Assembly: GCF_009707515.1 (NCBI RefSeq)
Contig: NZ_WLYI01000026.1
Coordinates: forward strand, 34,416 to 98,415
Direction: 5' to 3'
DNA length: 64,000 nt
From: Pseudomonas karstica
GTDB lineage: Bacteria; Pseudomonadota; Gammaproteobacteria; Pseudomonadales; Pseudomonadaceae
Under the pieces are notes generated by a model. It had not been told where the DNA came from. It did no database searches and saw only the letters and a program-made list of their open reading frames with translations. Numbering within the stretch: the first letter of the stretch is position 1; each line of letters opens with the position of its first letter. This document shows positions 43,588-52,608 of this stretch, one piece after another. Both the position numbers and the translations under genes were made by a program.

Positions 43588-45447
43588 ATGACCTCAGTAA
43601 ACCAGTTCTGGCGCCGGGCAAGACTGCCCCTGGCCGTCAGTCTCGCTTCTACGCTCGCCGGGCCCGCATTCGGCGTCAGCTTCAATATCGGTGAAGTCGA
43701 GGGCAGCTTCGACTCGTCCCTGTCAGTGGGTGCAAGCTGGTCCACTGCCAAGCCCAACAAGGACCTGATTGGTGCCAATAACGGAGGACGGGGTTTGTCC
43801 CAGACTTCCGATGACGGCCACTTGAATTTCAAACGAGGAGAAACGTTCTCGAAGATCTTCAAGGGTATTCATGATCTGGAGCTGAAGTACGGCGATACCG
43901 GGGTGTTTGTGCGTGGCAAGTACTGGTATGACTTTGAGCTCAAGGACGAAAGCCGTCCGTTCAAGGACATCAGCGACAACAACCGCAAAGAGGGCGCCCA
44001 GTCCTCCGGCGGGCAAATTCTCGATGCCTTCGTCTATCACAACTACAGCATTGCCGATCAGCCGGGTAACGTACGGTTAGGCAAGCAGGTGGTGAGCTGG
44101 GGTGAAAGTACCTTCATCGGCGGCGGCATCAACTCCATCAACCCGATCGATGTGTCGGCGTTCCGTCGTCCGGGAGCTGAAATCAAGGAAGGCCTGATTC
44201 CGGTCAACATGTTCTACGTGTCACAAACCCTGACCGATAACTTGTCTGCCGAAGCGTTCTATCAATTGGAGTGGGACCAGACCGTTGTAGACAACTGCGG
44301 CACTTTCTTCTCCCAGCCGGACGTCATTGCCGACGGTTGCAGCGACAACCTGCGGGTATTGAACAAGAGCGCCACCATTCCGGGGGCTGCAATGCCGACG
44401 CTCAACGCCCTTGGCGTGGATGTCAACAGCGAAGGCGTCCTGGTACGCCGTGGCCCCGATCGTGACGCACGGGACAGCGGCCAGTTCGGCGTGGCTTTGC
44501 GCTACAACTTTGCACCGTTGGACACTGAGTTCGGTGCTTACTTCATGAACTACCACAGCCGTGCGCCAATCTTCAGTGCCCAGGGTGCGCCGTCCTCGGC
44601 TTACACCCGGCCTCTGGGACCGTTGGCGGCACTTCGGCCGTTGATTGTCGCGGGCAGTTCCAACTACTTCGTCGAGTATCCGGAAGATATCCGTCTCTAC
44701 GGCTTGAGCTTCTCCACGATGCTGCCTACCGGCACCGCCTGGAGTGGTGAGTTGAGTTACCGGCCAAATGCTCCGGTGCAACTGAGTACCACTGACATCC
44801 TCTTCGCAGGCGTCACCCCGATTCCCGGCTACGGCAATGCTTCGGTATTAAAAGGCACGCCAGGGCAGGACCTGCATGGTTACAACCGCAAGGAGATCAC
44901 CCAGTTCCAGACCACCTTTACGCACTTCTTCGACCAAGTCATGGGCGCCAGTCGCCTGACCACGGTCGGTGAAATTGGTGTGACTCACGTCGGTGGATTG
45001 GAAAGCAAATCCGAGGCTCGTTATGGCCGTGATCCGGTCTTCGGTCCTGGCAGTCTGCCCGGCGGCTTCTGTAATGCCCTCAACAACTCGACGGCCAACG
45101 GCGCGGGTTTGCCCAATGCCGACGGTTTGAACACCAACTGCAACAACGATGGCTACACCACGGCGACTTCCTGGGGCTACCGCGCCCGGGCCATCTGGGA
45201 ATACCCGGACGTGTTCGCGGGTGTGAACCTCAAGCCCAACGTGGCCTGGTCCCATGACGTGAAGGGGTACTCGCCAGGCCCTGGCGGTAACTTCGAAGAA
45301 GGTCGCAAGGCTGTCAGCCTGGGTATCGACGCCGAATACCAGAACACCTACACCGCCAGCCTGAACTACACCAACTTCTTCGGTGGTGAATTCAGCACGG
45401 TCGATGATCGGGACTTTGTTGCCCTCAGCTTCGGCGCGAACTTCTAA
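43588..45447 (+). CDS. DUF1302 domain protein, secreted beta-rich protein
   Basis: A 619-residue protein with a signal peptide (hydrophobic about residues 12-28, ending PAFG). The rest is rich in aromatic and glycine residues with repeated short strands and ends in ALSFGANF with a terminal Phe, a pattern typical of an outer-membrane beta-barrel. The DUF1302 family has no known function; it occurs with DUF1329, often with RND-type exporters. The ATG at 43588 follows TGGAG. It is 27 bases before the DUF1329 gene. Confidence 0.88.
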   Translation: MTSVNQFWRRARLPLAVSLASTLAGPAFGVSFNIGEVEGSFDSSLSVGASWSTAKPNKDLIGANNGGRGLSQTSDDGHLNFKRGETFSKIFKGIHDLELKYGDTGVFVRGKYWYDFELKDESRPFKDISDNNRKEGAQSSGGQILDAFVYHNYSIADQPGNVRLGKQVVSWGESTFIGGGINSINPIDVSAFRRPGAEIKEGLIPVNMFYVSQTLTDNLSAEAFYQLEWDQTVVDNCGTFFSQPDVIADGCSDNLRVLNKSATIPGAAMPTLNALGVDVNSEGVLVRRGPDRDARDSGQFGVALRYNFAPLDTEFGAYFMNYHSRAPIFSAQGAPSSAYTRPLGPLAALRPLIVAGSSNYFVEYPEDIRLYGLSFSTMLPTGTAWSGELSYRPNAPVQLSTTDILFAGVTPIPGYGNASVLKGTPGQDLHGYNRKEITQFQTTFTHFFDQVMGASRLTTVGEIGVTHVGGLESKSEARYGRDPVFGPGSLPGGFCNALNNSTANGAGLPNADGLNTNCNNDGYTTATSWGYRARAIWEYPDVFAGVNLKPNVAWSHDVKGYSPGPGGNFEEGRKAVSLGIDAEYQNTYTASLNYTNFFGGEFSTVDDRDFVALSFGANF

Positions 45448-45474
45448 GCACATGCATTTCAGGAAGACCAGAAC

Positions 45475-46839
45475 ATGAAAATAACTAAAAGCCTGCTGCA
45501 CGTGGGTGTGCTTGGACTGTCGATCATGGCCTCCAGTGTCATGGCGGCGGTATCGGCGGATGAAGCCGCCAAACTGGGTACGACCCTGACCCCAATGGGT
45601 GCGGAAATGGCCGGTAACGCGGCCGGCACTATCCCCAAGTGGTCGCCGTTGCCGACCAATGCCGGCGCCGTGGATGCACGGGGCTTCCTGGCCAACCCTT
45701 ACGCCAGTGAGCAACCGCAGTTCACCATCACCGCGCAGAACGTAGAGCAGTACAAGGACAAGCTGGCACCGGGGCAGTACGCGATGTTCAAGCGCTATCC
45801 CGAAACCTTCAAGATGCCGGTCTATCCGACCCACCGTGGAGCCACGGTACCGGCGGATGTGTTTGCCTCAATCAAGAAGAACGCCACCAGCACCACGCTG
45901 GTGTCCGGTGGCAACGGCCTGGAAAACTTTGAAACCGCCGTGCCGTTTCCGATTCCAAAAAGCGGTGTCGAGGTGATCTGGAACCACATCACCCGCTATC
46001 GCGGTGGTAGCGTGACTCGCCTGGTAACCCAGGCCACGCCCCAGGCCAACGGCTCGTACAGCCTGGTGTACTTCCGTGACCAGTTTGTATTTCGCGACAA
46101 GATGAAGGATTTCGATCAGAAGAACCCCGGCAACGTACTGTTTTACTTCAAGCAGGAAGTCACCGCCCCTGCACGTCTGGCGGGGGGCGTACTGTTGGTA
46201 CATGAAACCCTCGACCAAGTGAAGGAGCCGCGTTCGGCGTGGGTCTACAACGCCGGCCAACGTCGTGTGCGCCGGGCACCGCAAGTGTCTTATGACGGCC
46301 CGGGTACCGCCGCCGATGGCCTGCGTACTTCCGACAACCTCGACATGTACAACGGTGCGCCGGATCGCTACGACTGGAAGCTGGAAGGCAAGAAGGAAAT
46401 GTACATCGCCTCCAACAGCTACAAGATCGACGATCCGAAGCTCAAGTACGCTGACATCATTAAGGCTGGCCATATCAATCAGGACCTGGCTCGCTACGAG
46501 TTGCGCCGGGTCTGGCATGTGGTCGCGACCTTGAAAGCAGGCCAGCGCCACATTTACGCCAAGCGTGATTTCTACATTGATGAAGACACCTGGCAAGCAG
46601 CCGTGATTGATCACTACGATGGCCGTGGCCAACTGTGGCGTGTGGCGGAAGCCCACTCCGAGGACTACTACGATAAGCAGGTGCCGTGGTATGCACTGGA
46701 AACCCTCTACGATCTGCAGTCCGGTCGCTACCTGGCCCTGGGCATGAAGAATGAAGAGAAAAAGGCTTATGACTTCGGCTTCACCGCTACCACATCCGAA
46801 TTCTCCCCGGCAGCCCTGCGTCAGGCCGGTGTTCGCTAA
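45475..46839 (+). CDS. DUF1329 domain protein, secreted
   Basis: A 454-residue protein with a cleavable signal peptide ending ASSVMA. The DUF1329 family is periplasmic or outer-membrane associated and of unknown function; the fold is suspected to be LolB-like. Its partner DUF1302 gene is 27 bases upstream. Because the acyl-CoA ligase precedes them, a role in handling fatty acids or another hydrophobic compound is inferred. Confidence 0.88.
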   Translation: MKITKSLLHVGVLGLSIMASSVMAAVSADEAAKLGTTLTPMGAEMAGNAAGTIPKWSPLPTNAGAVDARGFLANPYASEQPQFTITAQNVEQYKDKLAPGQYAMFKRYPETFKMPVYPTHRGATVPADVFASIKKNATSTTLVSGGNGLENFETAVPFPIPKSGVEVIWNHITRYRGGSVTRLVTQATPQANGSYSLVYFRDQFVFRDKMKDFDQKNPGNVLFYFKQEVTAPARLAGGVLLVHETLDQVKEPRSAWVYNAGQRRVRRAPQVSYDGPGTAADGLRTSDNLDMYNGAPDRYDWKLEGKKEMYIASNSYKIDDPKLKYADIIKAGHINQDLARYELRRVWHVVATLKAGQRHIYAKRDFYIDEDTWQAAVIDHYDGRGQLWRVAEAHSEDYYDKQVPWYALETLYDLQSGRYLALGMKNEEKKAYDFGFTATTSEFSPAALRQAGVR

Positions 46840-47194
46840 CGTACCTTAACCGAGGCCGCACCCTCGAAACAAAGCCCCGACTGGTTCGCAATGCTGCTCA
46901 GTTAAGGCTTTCTGTAGGAGCGAGCTTGCTCGCGAAGAACTCACAGGCGACGCGTTTATCCAGGATGCACGCGTTATCGTTGACGTTTTTCGCGAGCAAG
47001 CTCGCTCCTACAGTGGCCGATATTCACTTAACTGAACGACATTGCCGACTGGTTCGGGGCTTTGTTTATCTGGTGATATTTTTTGTCTTAGTCTTTTTCA
47101 GATAAATGTTGCGAATATCTACAAAGTCGCCGTTTTTACCGCTAGTCTGCGGACATCTACAATGCCGACAACAGCCTTCTACAAGAGCCCGGCG
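46840..47194. other. intergenic region with REP doublet before the LuxR gene
   Basis: The 355 bases hold a REP doublet (46913-47012) and, after it, an A/T-rich stretch likely to contain the promoter of the LuxR-type regulator. No terminator with a T-tract and no gene was recognised. Confidence 0.5.
46913..47012. repeat. REP doublet (BIME-like)
   Basis: A 100-bp copy of the same inverted pair as at 37782-37881, starting TGTAGGAGCGAGCTTGCTCG and ending CGAGCAAGCTCGCTCCTACA. It lies between the DUF1329 gene and the regulator. Confidence 0.93.
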
Positions 47195-49924
47195 ATGACT
47201 GATTTGTCCCGAATCCATGGGTCTGCCAGTGCGGTGATCCCTACCCTGGAAGGTCGCTTCTATCGACCCCCGTTGCCTGATGGCTACGTGTTGCGACCCC
47301 GCCTGTGCGAGCGCCTGAGCGAAGGGTTGGGTGGCCGCCTGCTGCTGGTCAGCGCACCGGCGGGGTTCGGCAAAAGCTCATTGGCGGTGGAGTTTTGCCA
47401 AAGCCTGCCGGCGCATTGGCAGAGTTTGTGGCTGGGATTGAACCCCAGGGACAACGACCCGGGGCGTTTTCTCGAGCGCCTGCTCGAAGGTTTGCAACAG
47501 TATTTCCCGCAACTGGGCGGCCAGTCATTGGGCCTGCTGAAAATGCGCCAGCGGCATCAGCCATTCGCCTTTGAAGAGTGGCTCGACGGGCTGCTCGATG
47601 AGCTGGCGGTGCACTTGTCCACCTGCACGCCCTTGTTGTTGGTGCTGGATGACTATCATTTGGTCCAGGGCCCTGTACTTGACCGGTGCCTGCAGTTTTT
47701 CCTGAATCATCTGCCTGACGGTTTACTGGTGCTGGTGACTAGTCGCCAGCGTCCCGACTGGCACCTGGCGCGACTGCGCCTGTCCCGGCATTTACTGGAA
47801 CTGCATGAGCAAGACTTGCGCCTGACGAACGACGAGTCCTTGGCTCTGCTCGACCGCCATAGCAGCTCATTGCGTGGCGAGGCCCTGGATAACCTTATCC
47901 GGCGTAGCGAGGGCTGGGTCGCCGGCCTGCGTTTCTGGTTACTGGCTGCCTCTGAAGCTGGCAATGATGCGGCCTTGCCCCAGGGCTTGCACGGTGGAGA
48001 AGGGCTGATCCGCGACTACCTGTTGGAGGAGGTGATCGACTGTTTGCCGACAGAAGTACAAGGGTTCCTCTACGACACTGCCCCCCAGGAGCGCTTTTGC
48101 AGCGAGCTGTGCGACGCTGTGCGTGAAGCTCACGACAGCGCGGAGATTCTCCGTTACCTGCAATCTCACCAAGTGTTTCTGGTGCCGCTTGACGAGCAGG
48201 GACACTGGTTCCGTTATCACCATCTGTTTTCCGATTTGCTGCGTACTCGGCGTGGCATCAACGCCGTGTTGCCGGTTGCCAGTCTGCATCTGCGAGCTTG
48301 TCGCTGGTTCAATGCCCAGGGCTTGATCGACGAGGCGGTGGAGCAGGCGTTGCGTGCTGGTCATCTGGATGTGGCGGCGAGCCTGGTACAGAATCTTTCC
48401 GAAGAGCAACTGCTGTCGGAACAAAATGTTGGCATGCTCCTGCGCTGGAAGATGGACTTGCCTGACAGCCTGTTGATCAGCACGCCACGCTTGATCGTGC
48501 TTTATAGCTGGGCTCTCGGGCTGGCCTGCCAATTGGATGCTGCGGAGGAGTTGTCCAGCCACCTCAGTCGCTTCCTTCCGGCCCCGTCGGCCACCGCCCA
48601 GAAATCGATGCTGGCCCAGTGGCTGGCCCTTAGCGGGATCATTGCCCGTGGTCGTGGCAATCGTGAATTGACCCAGCTGTATTGCACCGAGGCCTTGGAA
48701 AGCTTGCCGCAGAAACGCTACGGCCAGCGTCTGATGTGCTTGTCTACACTGTCCAACCTGGCCATTGTCGATGCTGACCTGTGGCGTGCCCGTGGCTTGA
48801 ATCGCGACTCACTGGAGTTGGCGCAGCGGGTTGGCAATCCGTTGTTCGAGGCTCTGGCCCATTACGACCGTGCACGGGTGTTGCAGGCCCGTGGTGAGGT
48901 CCTGCGGTCACTGGATGAAGTCCGTCAAGGCTTGCAACGTTTGCATGGGCTGGCCCCTCAACGGTTGTACGCGGTGCGTGCCCGCCTGGCGTTGTATGAG
49001 GGTTACTTGTTGCTGGTGCGCTGTCAGCCCGAGGCCGGCATCATTCGCCTGCGTGCCGGCTTGAACGAGGCCCGTGCCTGCCGGGATATCAGCGTCTTGA
49101 TCGGCCATTGCGTGATTGCCAGTTTCGAAGGCCGTCGTGGGGACTACCCCCAAGCGTTTATCGAGTTGGCCGAGGCCGAGCGATTGATGCACATCTGGGA
49201 CGTGCCGCCGATCTACTACCTTGCGATGATCACCCTGATCAAGTGCGAGCTGTGGCTGGCCCAGGGACGTACTGACCTGGCTGACGCCTGGTTGACGCGA
49301 TTGGGGCAGACCTATAACGGTGAACAGGCTGCCGCGGCACCGGAGTTTCATCCTCACTTGCCGCAGCATATCGAACTGCAACAAGCGGCGCTGGAGGCGA
49401 TTCGCCAACAGCCTGCTGCTGCGCTGCAACGGCTTGAAGAGCTGGAGCGACAAGCCCATGACGACGGCCGACAGATGATCAGTCTTATGGCGCTGACCCA
49501 GCAGGTGTTGTTGCTGCTGGAAAGCGGCTGGGAGTCCCAGGCTCGCCCAGTGTTTGCTCGGGCACTTGAAGCTGCCGTCGGTGGCGCCCTGCAGCCCTTT
49601 CAACGGTTACTTGAACGCTACCCCGGCTGGACGCGAGAGCAACTGGCCCGGAATCCCCACAGCCTGTTGAACCAAGGCTTGCTGGCACTCTTGCCTGCGA
49701 TTGTCGCTGTTGAAGCATCGCCCACCCATGAAACCCTGAGCACCCGCGAGCTTGCAGTGCTGCACCTGATTGCCCAGGGCTGTTCGAACCTGGAGATCAG
49801 CAATCAGCTGTTTATCTCCCTGCATACGGTCAAGACCCACGCCAGCCATATCAATAGCAAGCTTGGGGTGGAGCGGCGCACGCAGGCAGTGGCGCGGGCG
49901 CAGGAGATGGGATTGTTGGGGTGA
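47195..49924 (+). CDS. MalT-like LuxR family transcriptional regulator
   Basis: A 909-residue signal-transduction ATPase of the STAND/MalT class. It has a Walker A (SAPAGFGKSSL) near residue 45, a Walker B region (LLVLDDYH), a long tetratricopeptide-like helical middle section, and a C-terminal LuxR helix-turn-helix (STRELAVLHLIAQGCSNLEI through SLHTVKTHASHINSKLGV). The ATG at 47195 is my choice; 47162 is an in-frame alternative. PAO1 has a similar gene (PA3921) beside DUF1329, DUF1302 and ligase genes, so it probably controls this module. Confidence 0.9.
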   Translation: MTDLSRIHGSASAVIPTLEGRFYRPPLPDGYVLRPRLCERLSEGLGGRLLLVSAPAGFGKSSLAVEFCQSLPAHWQSLWLGLNPRDNDPGRFLERLLEGLQQYFPQLGGQSLGLLKMRQRHQPFAFEEWLDGLLDELAVHLSTCTPLLLVLDDYHLVQGPVLDRCLQFFLNHLPDGLLVLVTSRQRPDWHLARLRLSRHLLELHEQDLRLTNDESLALLDRHSSSLRGEALDNLIRRSEGWVAGLRFWLLAASEAGNDAALPQGLHGGEGLIRDYLLEEVIDCLPTEVQGFLYDTAPQERFCSELCDAVREAHDSAEILRYLQSHQVFLVPLDEQGHWFRYHHLFSDLLRTRRGINAVLPVASLHLRACRWFNAQGLIDEAVEQALRAGHLDVAASLVQNLSEEQLLSEQNVGMLLRWKMDLPDSLLISTPRLIVLYSWALGLACQLDAAEELSSHLSRFLPAPSATAQKSMLAQWLALSGIIARGRGNRELTQLYCTEALESLPQKRYGQRLMCLSTLSNLAIVDADLWRARGLNRDSLELAQRVGNPLFEALAHYDRARVLQARGEVLRSLDEVRQGLQRLHGLAPQRLYAVRARLALYEGYLLLVRCQPEAGIIRLRAGLNEARACRDISVLIGHCVIASFEGRRGDYPQAFIELAEAERLMHIWDVPPIYYLAMITLIKCELWLAQGRTDLADAWLTRLGQTYNGEQAAAAPEFHPHLPQHIELQQAALEAIRQQPAAALQRLEELERQAHDDGRQMISLMALTQQVLLLLESGWESQARPVFARALEAAVGGALQPFQRLLERYPGWTREQLARNPHSLLNQGLLALLPAIVAVEASPTHETLSTRELAVLHLIAQGCSNLEISNQLFISLHTVKTHASHINSKLGVERRTQAVARAQEMGLLG

Positions 49925-50089
49925 GCAGGACCGATTAATCGGCCCGAAAGCCTCAGGCGTTTTCCACCACGCGCTTGGCGACCAGCACCTAGACCAAAAC
50001 AAGTAACACTCATGCTGTGGCATCAGCACAAGTCCTCCTGCAGATTCAGCGGCGGAAAATCGGCTGAGGACCGACGTTATAAGCAGTGT

Positions 50090-51166
50090 TTAACGAGACA
50101 CGCGAGCATTCCACTTCATGATCAGATGGGCGCAAAAAGACCCGGTCAGTACCACGCCAATGAGCCTCAAGGTTTGCAGTGCGACCACGAAGCTGGCGTC
50201 TGAACCCGTTTCCACGGCAATGATTGCCATGGCGTCCAGCCCCCCTGGGCTCGTGGCCAGGAAGACCGAGAGGAAGTCCTTTCCAAACAGGTAACTCAGC
50301 GGCCAGGCTAATGCGCTACAAAGCAGGATGAGCACCACGTTGGCAGCGACGATCACCGGAATCAACCTGGCGACGTGCTTGACCGTCGCACGGTCAAAGC
50401 GCAACCCGATATAGCTCCCGATGACGCCATAGGCGAGTGTGACAAGCGTACCGTTCAGGGTGATATCCAGCCACCCAGTGAGCTGTAAGGCACTCCCGAG
50501 GATAACGGTAGTCAGCAACGCGCCGGCCGGGAGCAAGTTGCCACTCAACGCGCCCAGGAAGGCGATGGCAAGGCTCATCCCAAGGCCGATCCAGGTGAAA
50601 GGGAGCTCGGCAGCGATGGGCGGGAGATGGGTATCACCGGCCCCCACGAAGAGGTGAGAAATCCAGGCGCCCAGCATGACCACACAGACAACCCGCACAT
50701 ATTGCATGCACGCCACCAGGCGTCCGTCCGAGCCATTTTCCTCGGCCATCGCTATCATTGCCGACGCAGCCCCGGGAGCCGTTCCCCATGCTGAAGCGTC
50801 TGCGGGTATGGAGCTGAAACAGGCCAAGCCGAGGCCGACACCGGCGCTTATCAATAGGGTGATCGCAGTGACCAGCAGCATCAGGTACCAGTCTTCACTC
50901 AACGCCAGGAGCACTCCGAGTGTCACGGATTTGGCGACCATCAACCCGACAATACCCTGACCTGATCGGAACATCAGCCGCGGCACTCGAATACGCGTGC
51001 CGGCGACGCCCATGCAGATAGCAACGGCTAAGGGACCGAGCAGCAGGGCAGCGGGTAATCCCGTCTGGTGCAGGGCATAACCTGCAAGCCCGCCACCCCC
51101 GGCTAACACTGCCCACTGCAGTCCGATCGGTAGTTTTGCGAGTGCAATGAAGGAAAATCTCTTCAC
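50090..51166 (-). CDS. AbrB family membrane protein
   Basis: A 358-residue polytopic protein of the AbrB (ammonia monooxygenase-like) family, built from two similar halves with Gly-rich helices (GGGGLAGYALHQTGLPAALLLGPLAVA). It is named as a regulator in databases but is a membrane protein of unknown function, possibly a transporter. The start is GTG at 51166 behind CAGGAGAATCAC. It lies beside the catabolic island and points away from the TRAP operon. Confidence 0.85.
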   Translation of the reverse strand: MKRFSFIALAKLPIGLQWAVLAGGGGLAGYALHQTGLPAALLLGPLAVAICMGVAGTRIRVPRLMFRSGQGIVGLMVAKSVTLGVLLALSEDWYLMLLVTAITLLISAGVGLGLACFSSIPADASAWGTAPGAASAMIAMAEENGSDGRLVACMQYVRVVCVVMLGAWISHLFVGAGDTHLPPIAAELPFTWIGLGMSLAIAFLGALSGNLLPAGALLTTVILGSALQLTGWLDITLNGTLVTLAYGVIGSYIGLRFDRATVKHVARLIPVIVAANVVLILLCSALAWPLSYLFGKDFLSVFLATSPGGLDAMAIIAVETGSDASFVVALQTLRLIGVVLTGSFCAHLIMKWNARVSR

Positions 51167-51564
51167 GTGATTCTCCTGAGGCCACGTTTATGGCAGCGCA
51201 ATGGTGTACCCGATGATGAAACGGTTTTCATCAATATCGCGCGAGAAACTGGCGCGATAAAACCCGTTGCGATAACGCAGTGAGGGGGCGTTCAACCAGC
51301 CCGGACCTAAGCCGTGCCCGTTCTGCCAAGCCTAATTGGATGGGCCGTACGCCAGCTTTCAAATAACTCATCCGCGTATGACTTTTGGTAAAACCGCTAT
51401 TTCGACGCTTCGTTATGATGGGGTCACGAGAAGCCCAGCCGGGTTGCCACGCTATTACTTTCAAGCGCAGGCCACTGGGTGATCCTGAACAGCCAAGGTT
51501 AAAAACTGGACGGGGTCAGGGGGTCATGAGGGGCATCGTCCAAACTCAAGTATCGAGGTTTGAA
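51167..51564. other. intergenic region between AbrB gene and TAXI gene
   Basis: The 398 bases contain a porin remnant (see the pseudogene entry) and, nearer the TAXI gene, the probable promoter of the transport operon. No distinct operator or -10/-35 pair was recognised. A 77-codon minus-strand frame (51231-51464) has no support. Confidence 0.5.
51188..51331 (-). pseudogene. C-terminal remnant of an OprD-type porin
   Basis: Reading the minus strand up to the TAA at 51188-51190 gives 47 codons ending RNGFYRASFSRDIDENR then FIIGYTIALP. This resembles the last strands of OprD-family porins, where ...DENRLIVSYT... is typical. An in-frame TAG (51332-51334) stops the frame just upstream, with another stop soon after. 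No porin-like sequence was recognised further upstream. The likely state is a decayed porin gene of which only the 3' tail remains. Confidence 0.55.
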
Positions 51565-52542
51565 ATGCAGAACAACAAGAACAAGAACGACAAATCGAAA
51601 CTGAAGACACTGGCGGTTATGGGGTGTGCGGGTTTGCTGCTCACTACGGTCTGCGCTCATGCTTCGCAGTTGTCGATTGCGACAGGAGGTACGACCGGCG
51701 TCTTCTATGCGTACGGTGGCGCGCTGGCCAATATCGTAAGTAAAAAAAATTCGGACATTTCCATGGTCGCTGAGTCCACCGGCGGGACGGTGGAAAATAT
51801 CAAGATGCTGGCCAAGGGGCAGGCGGATCTGGCGACCGTATCTGCCGACGTGGTGTATGAGGCTTACACCAACTACAAAAAATCCAAGCATTTTCGTGAA
51901 AAGGTCGAGATGTATGGCCTGTTCAATATGTACCAGCAGCCCCATCACATCGTCACTTTGAAAAACAGCGAAGTGAAGGGGCTCGACGATATTCGCGATA
52001 GGCGCGTGGTGGTTGGAGCACCTGGCTCCGGGACTGAAGTGAAGACGCGGATGATGCTTGAGTCAGTGGGTATCACCTATCGAGACTTCAAACCTGAGTA
52101 CCTGACCTTTGGTGAAGGCGTCGAGGCGTTGCAGGATGGCACCGTGGAAGCCGTCTTCCTTGGGGTTAACTACCCTGCCCCGGCGGTCATGAGTTTGGCG
52201 ATGACCAACCCGATCAACCTGTTGTCCCTGACCGATGATCAGGTCAGCAGCATACGCAAGGACTATCCGTTCCTTGACCGGGTCGTCATCCCTGCGAACA
52301 CCTACAAAGGTGTCCCTCACGACGCGCAGACGGTATCGGTACAGACGCTGGTGGTCGCCGGCACGAAACTGTCCGAGGAAGAGGCCTACCAGATCGTTAA
52401 AACAGTCTTCGAAAACAAGCCAGAGCTGGAAGGTATCAATCACGCCTTCAAGTTGACCACGTTGCAAAACGCATCCAATACAGCGGTGCCGCTGCACCCG
52501 GGTGCGGCTCGCTACTTCCGCGAGGTAGGCGTTCTGCAGTGA
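51565..52542 (+). CDS. TAXI family TRAP transporter solute-binding protein
   Basis: A 325-residue periplasmic binding protein. After a Lys/Asn-rich start, a signal peptide ends near CAHA; the mature part opens with SQLSIATGGTTGVFYAYGG, the TAXI family hallmark. It delivers a carboxylic substrate to the fused TRAP permease encoded 66 bases downstream. The ATG at 51565 follows CGAGG; the frame extends 60 codons upstream without a signal-like sequence. The substrate is unknown. Confidence 0.92.
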   Translation: MQNNKNKNDKSKLKTLAVMGCAGLLLTTVCAHASQLSIATGGTTGVFYAYGGALANIVSKKNSDISMVAESTGGTVENIKMLAKGQADLATVSADVVYEAYTNYKKSKHFREKVEMYGLFNMYQQPHHIVTLKNSEVKGLDDIRDRRVVVGAPGSGTEVKTRMMLESVGITYRDFKPEYLTFGEGVEALQDGTVEAVFLGVNYPAPAVMSLAMTNPINLLSLTDDQVSSIRKDYPFLDRVVIPANTYKGVPHDAQTVSVQTLVVAGTKLSEEEAYQIVKTVFENKPELEGINHAFKLTTLQNASNTAVPLHPGAARYFREVGVLQ

Positions 52543-52608
52543 CAAATGGAGGCACGTGCCTCCTCTGGTTGATTGTTTTTGCCGGTGCTCTGGCAGAGGA
52601 AAAGTATT

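Noticed and set aside
43433..43621. 62-codon minus-strand frame before the DUF1302 gene
   Set aside because: It overlaps the start of the DUF1302 coding region, has no ribosome-binding site and no recognisable sequence.
37782..47012. REP doublets at 37782 and 46913 as ends of a composite mobile element
   Set aside because: The intervening genes are ordinary housekeeping genes, there is no transposase, and such doublets are scattered singly in Pseudomonas genomes.
50090..51166. AbrB as a DNA-binding transition-state regulator
   Set aside because: The protein is polytopic and hydrophobic and lacks the AbrB swapped-hairpin DNA-binding domain; only the family name is shared.
51231..51464. 77-codon minus-strand frame upstream of the AbrB gene
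   Set aside because: It overlaps the porin remnant in a different frame, and only the remnant frame looks like a known family.
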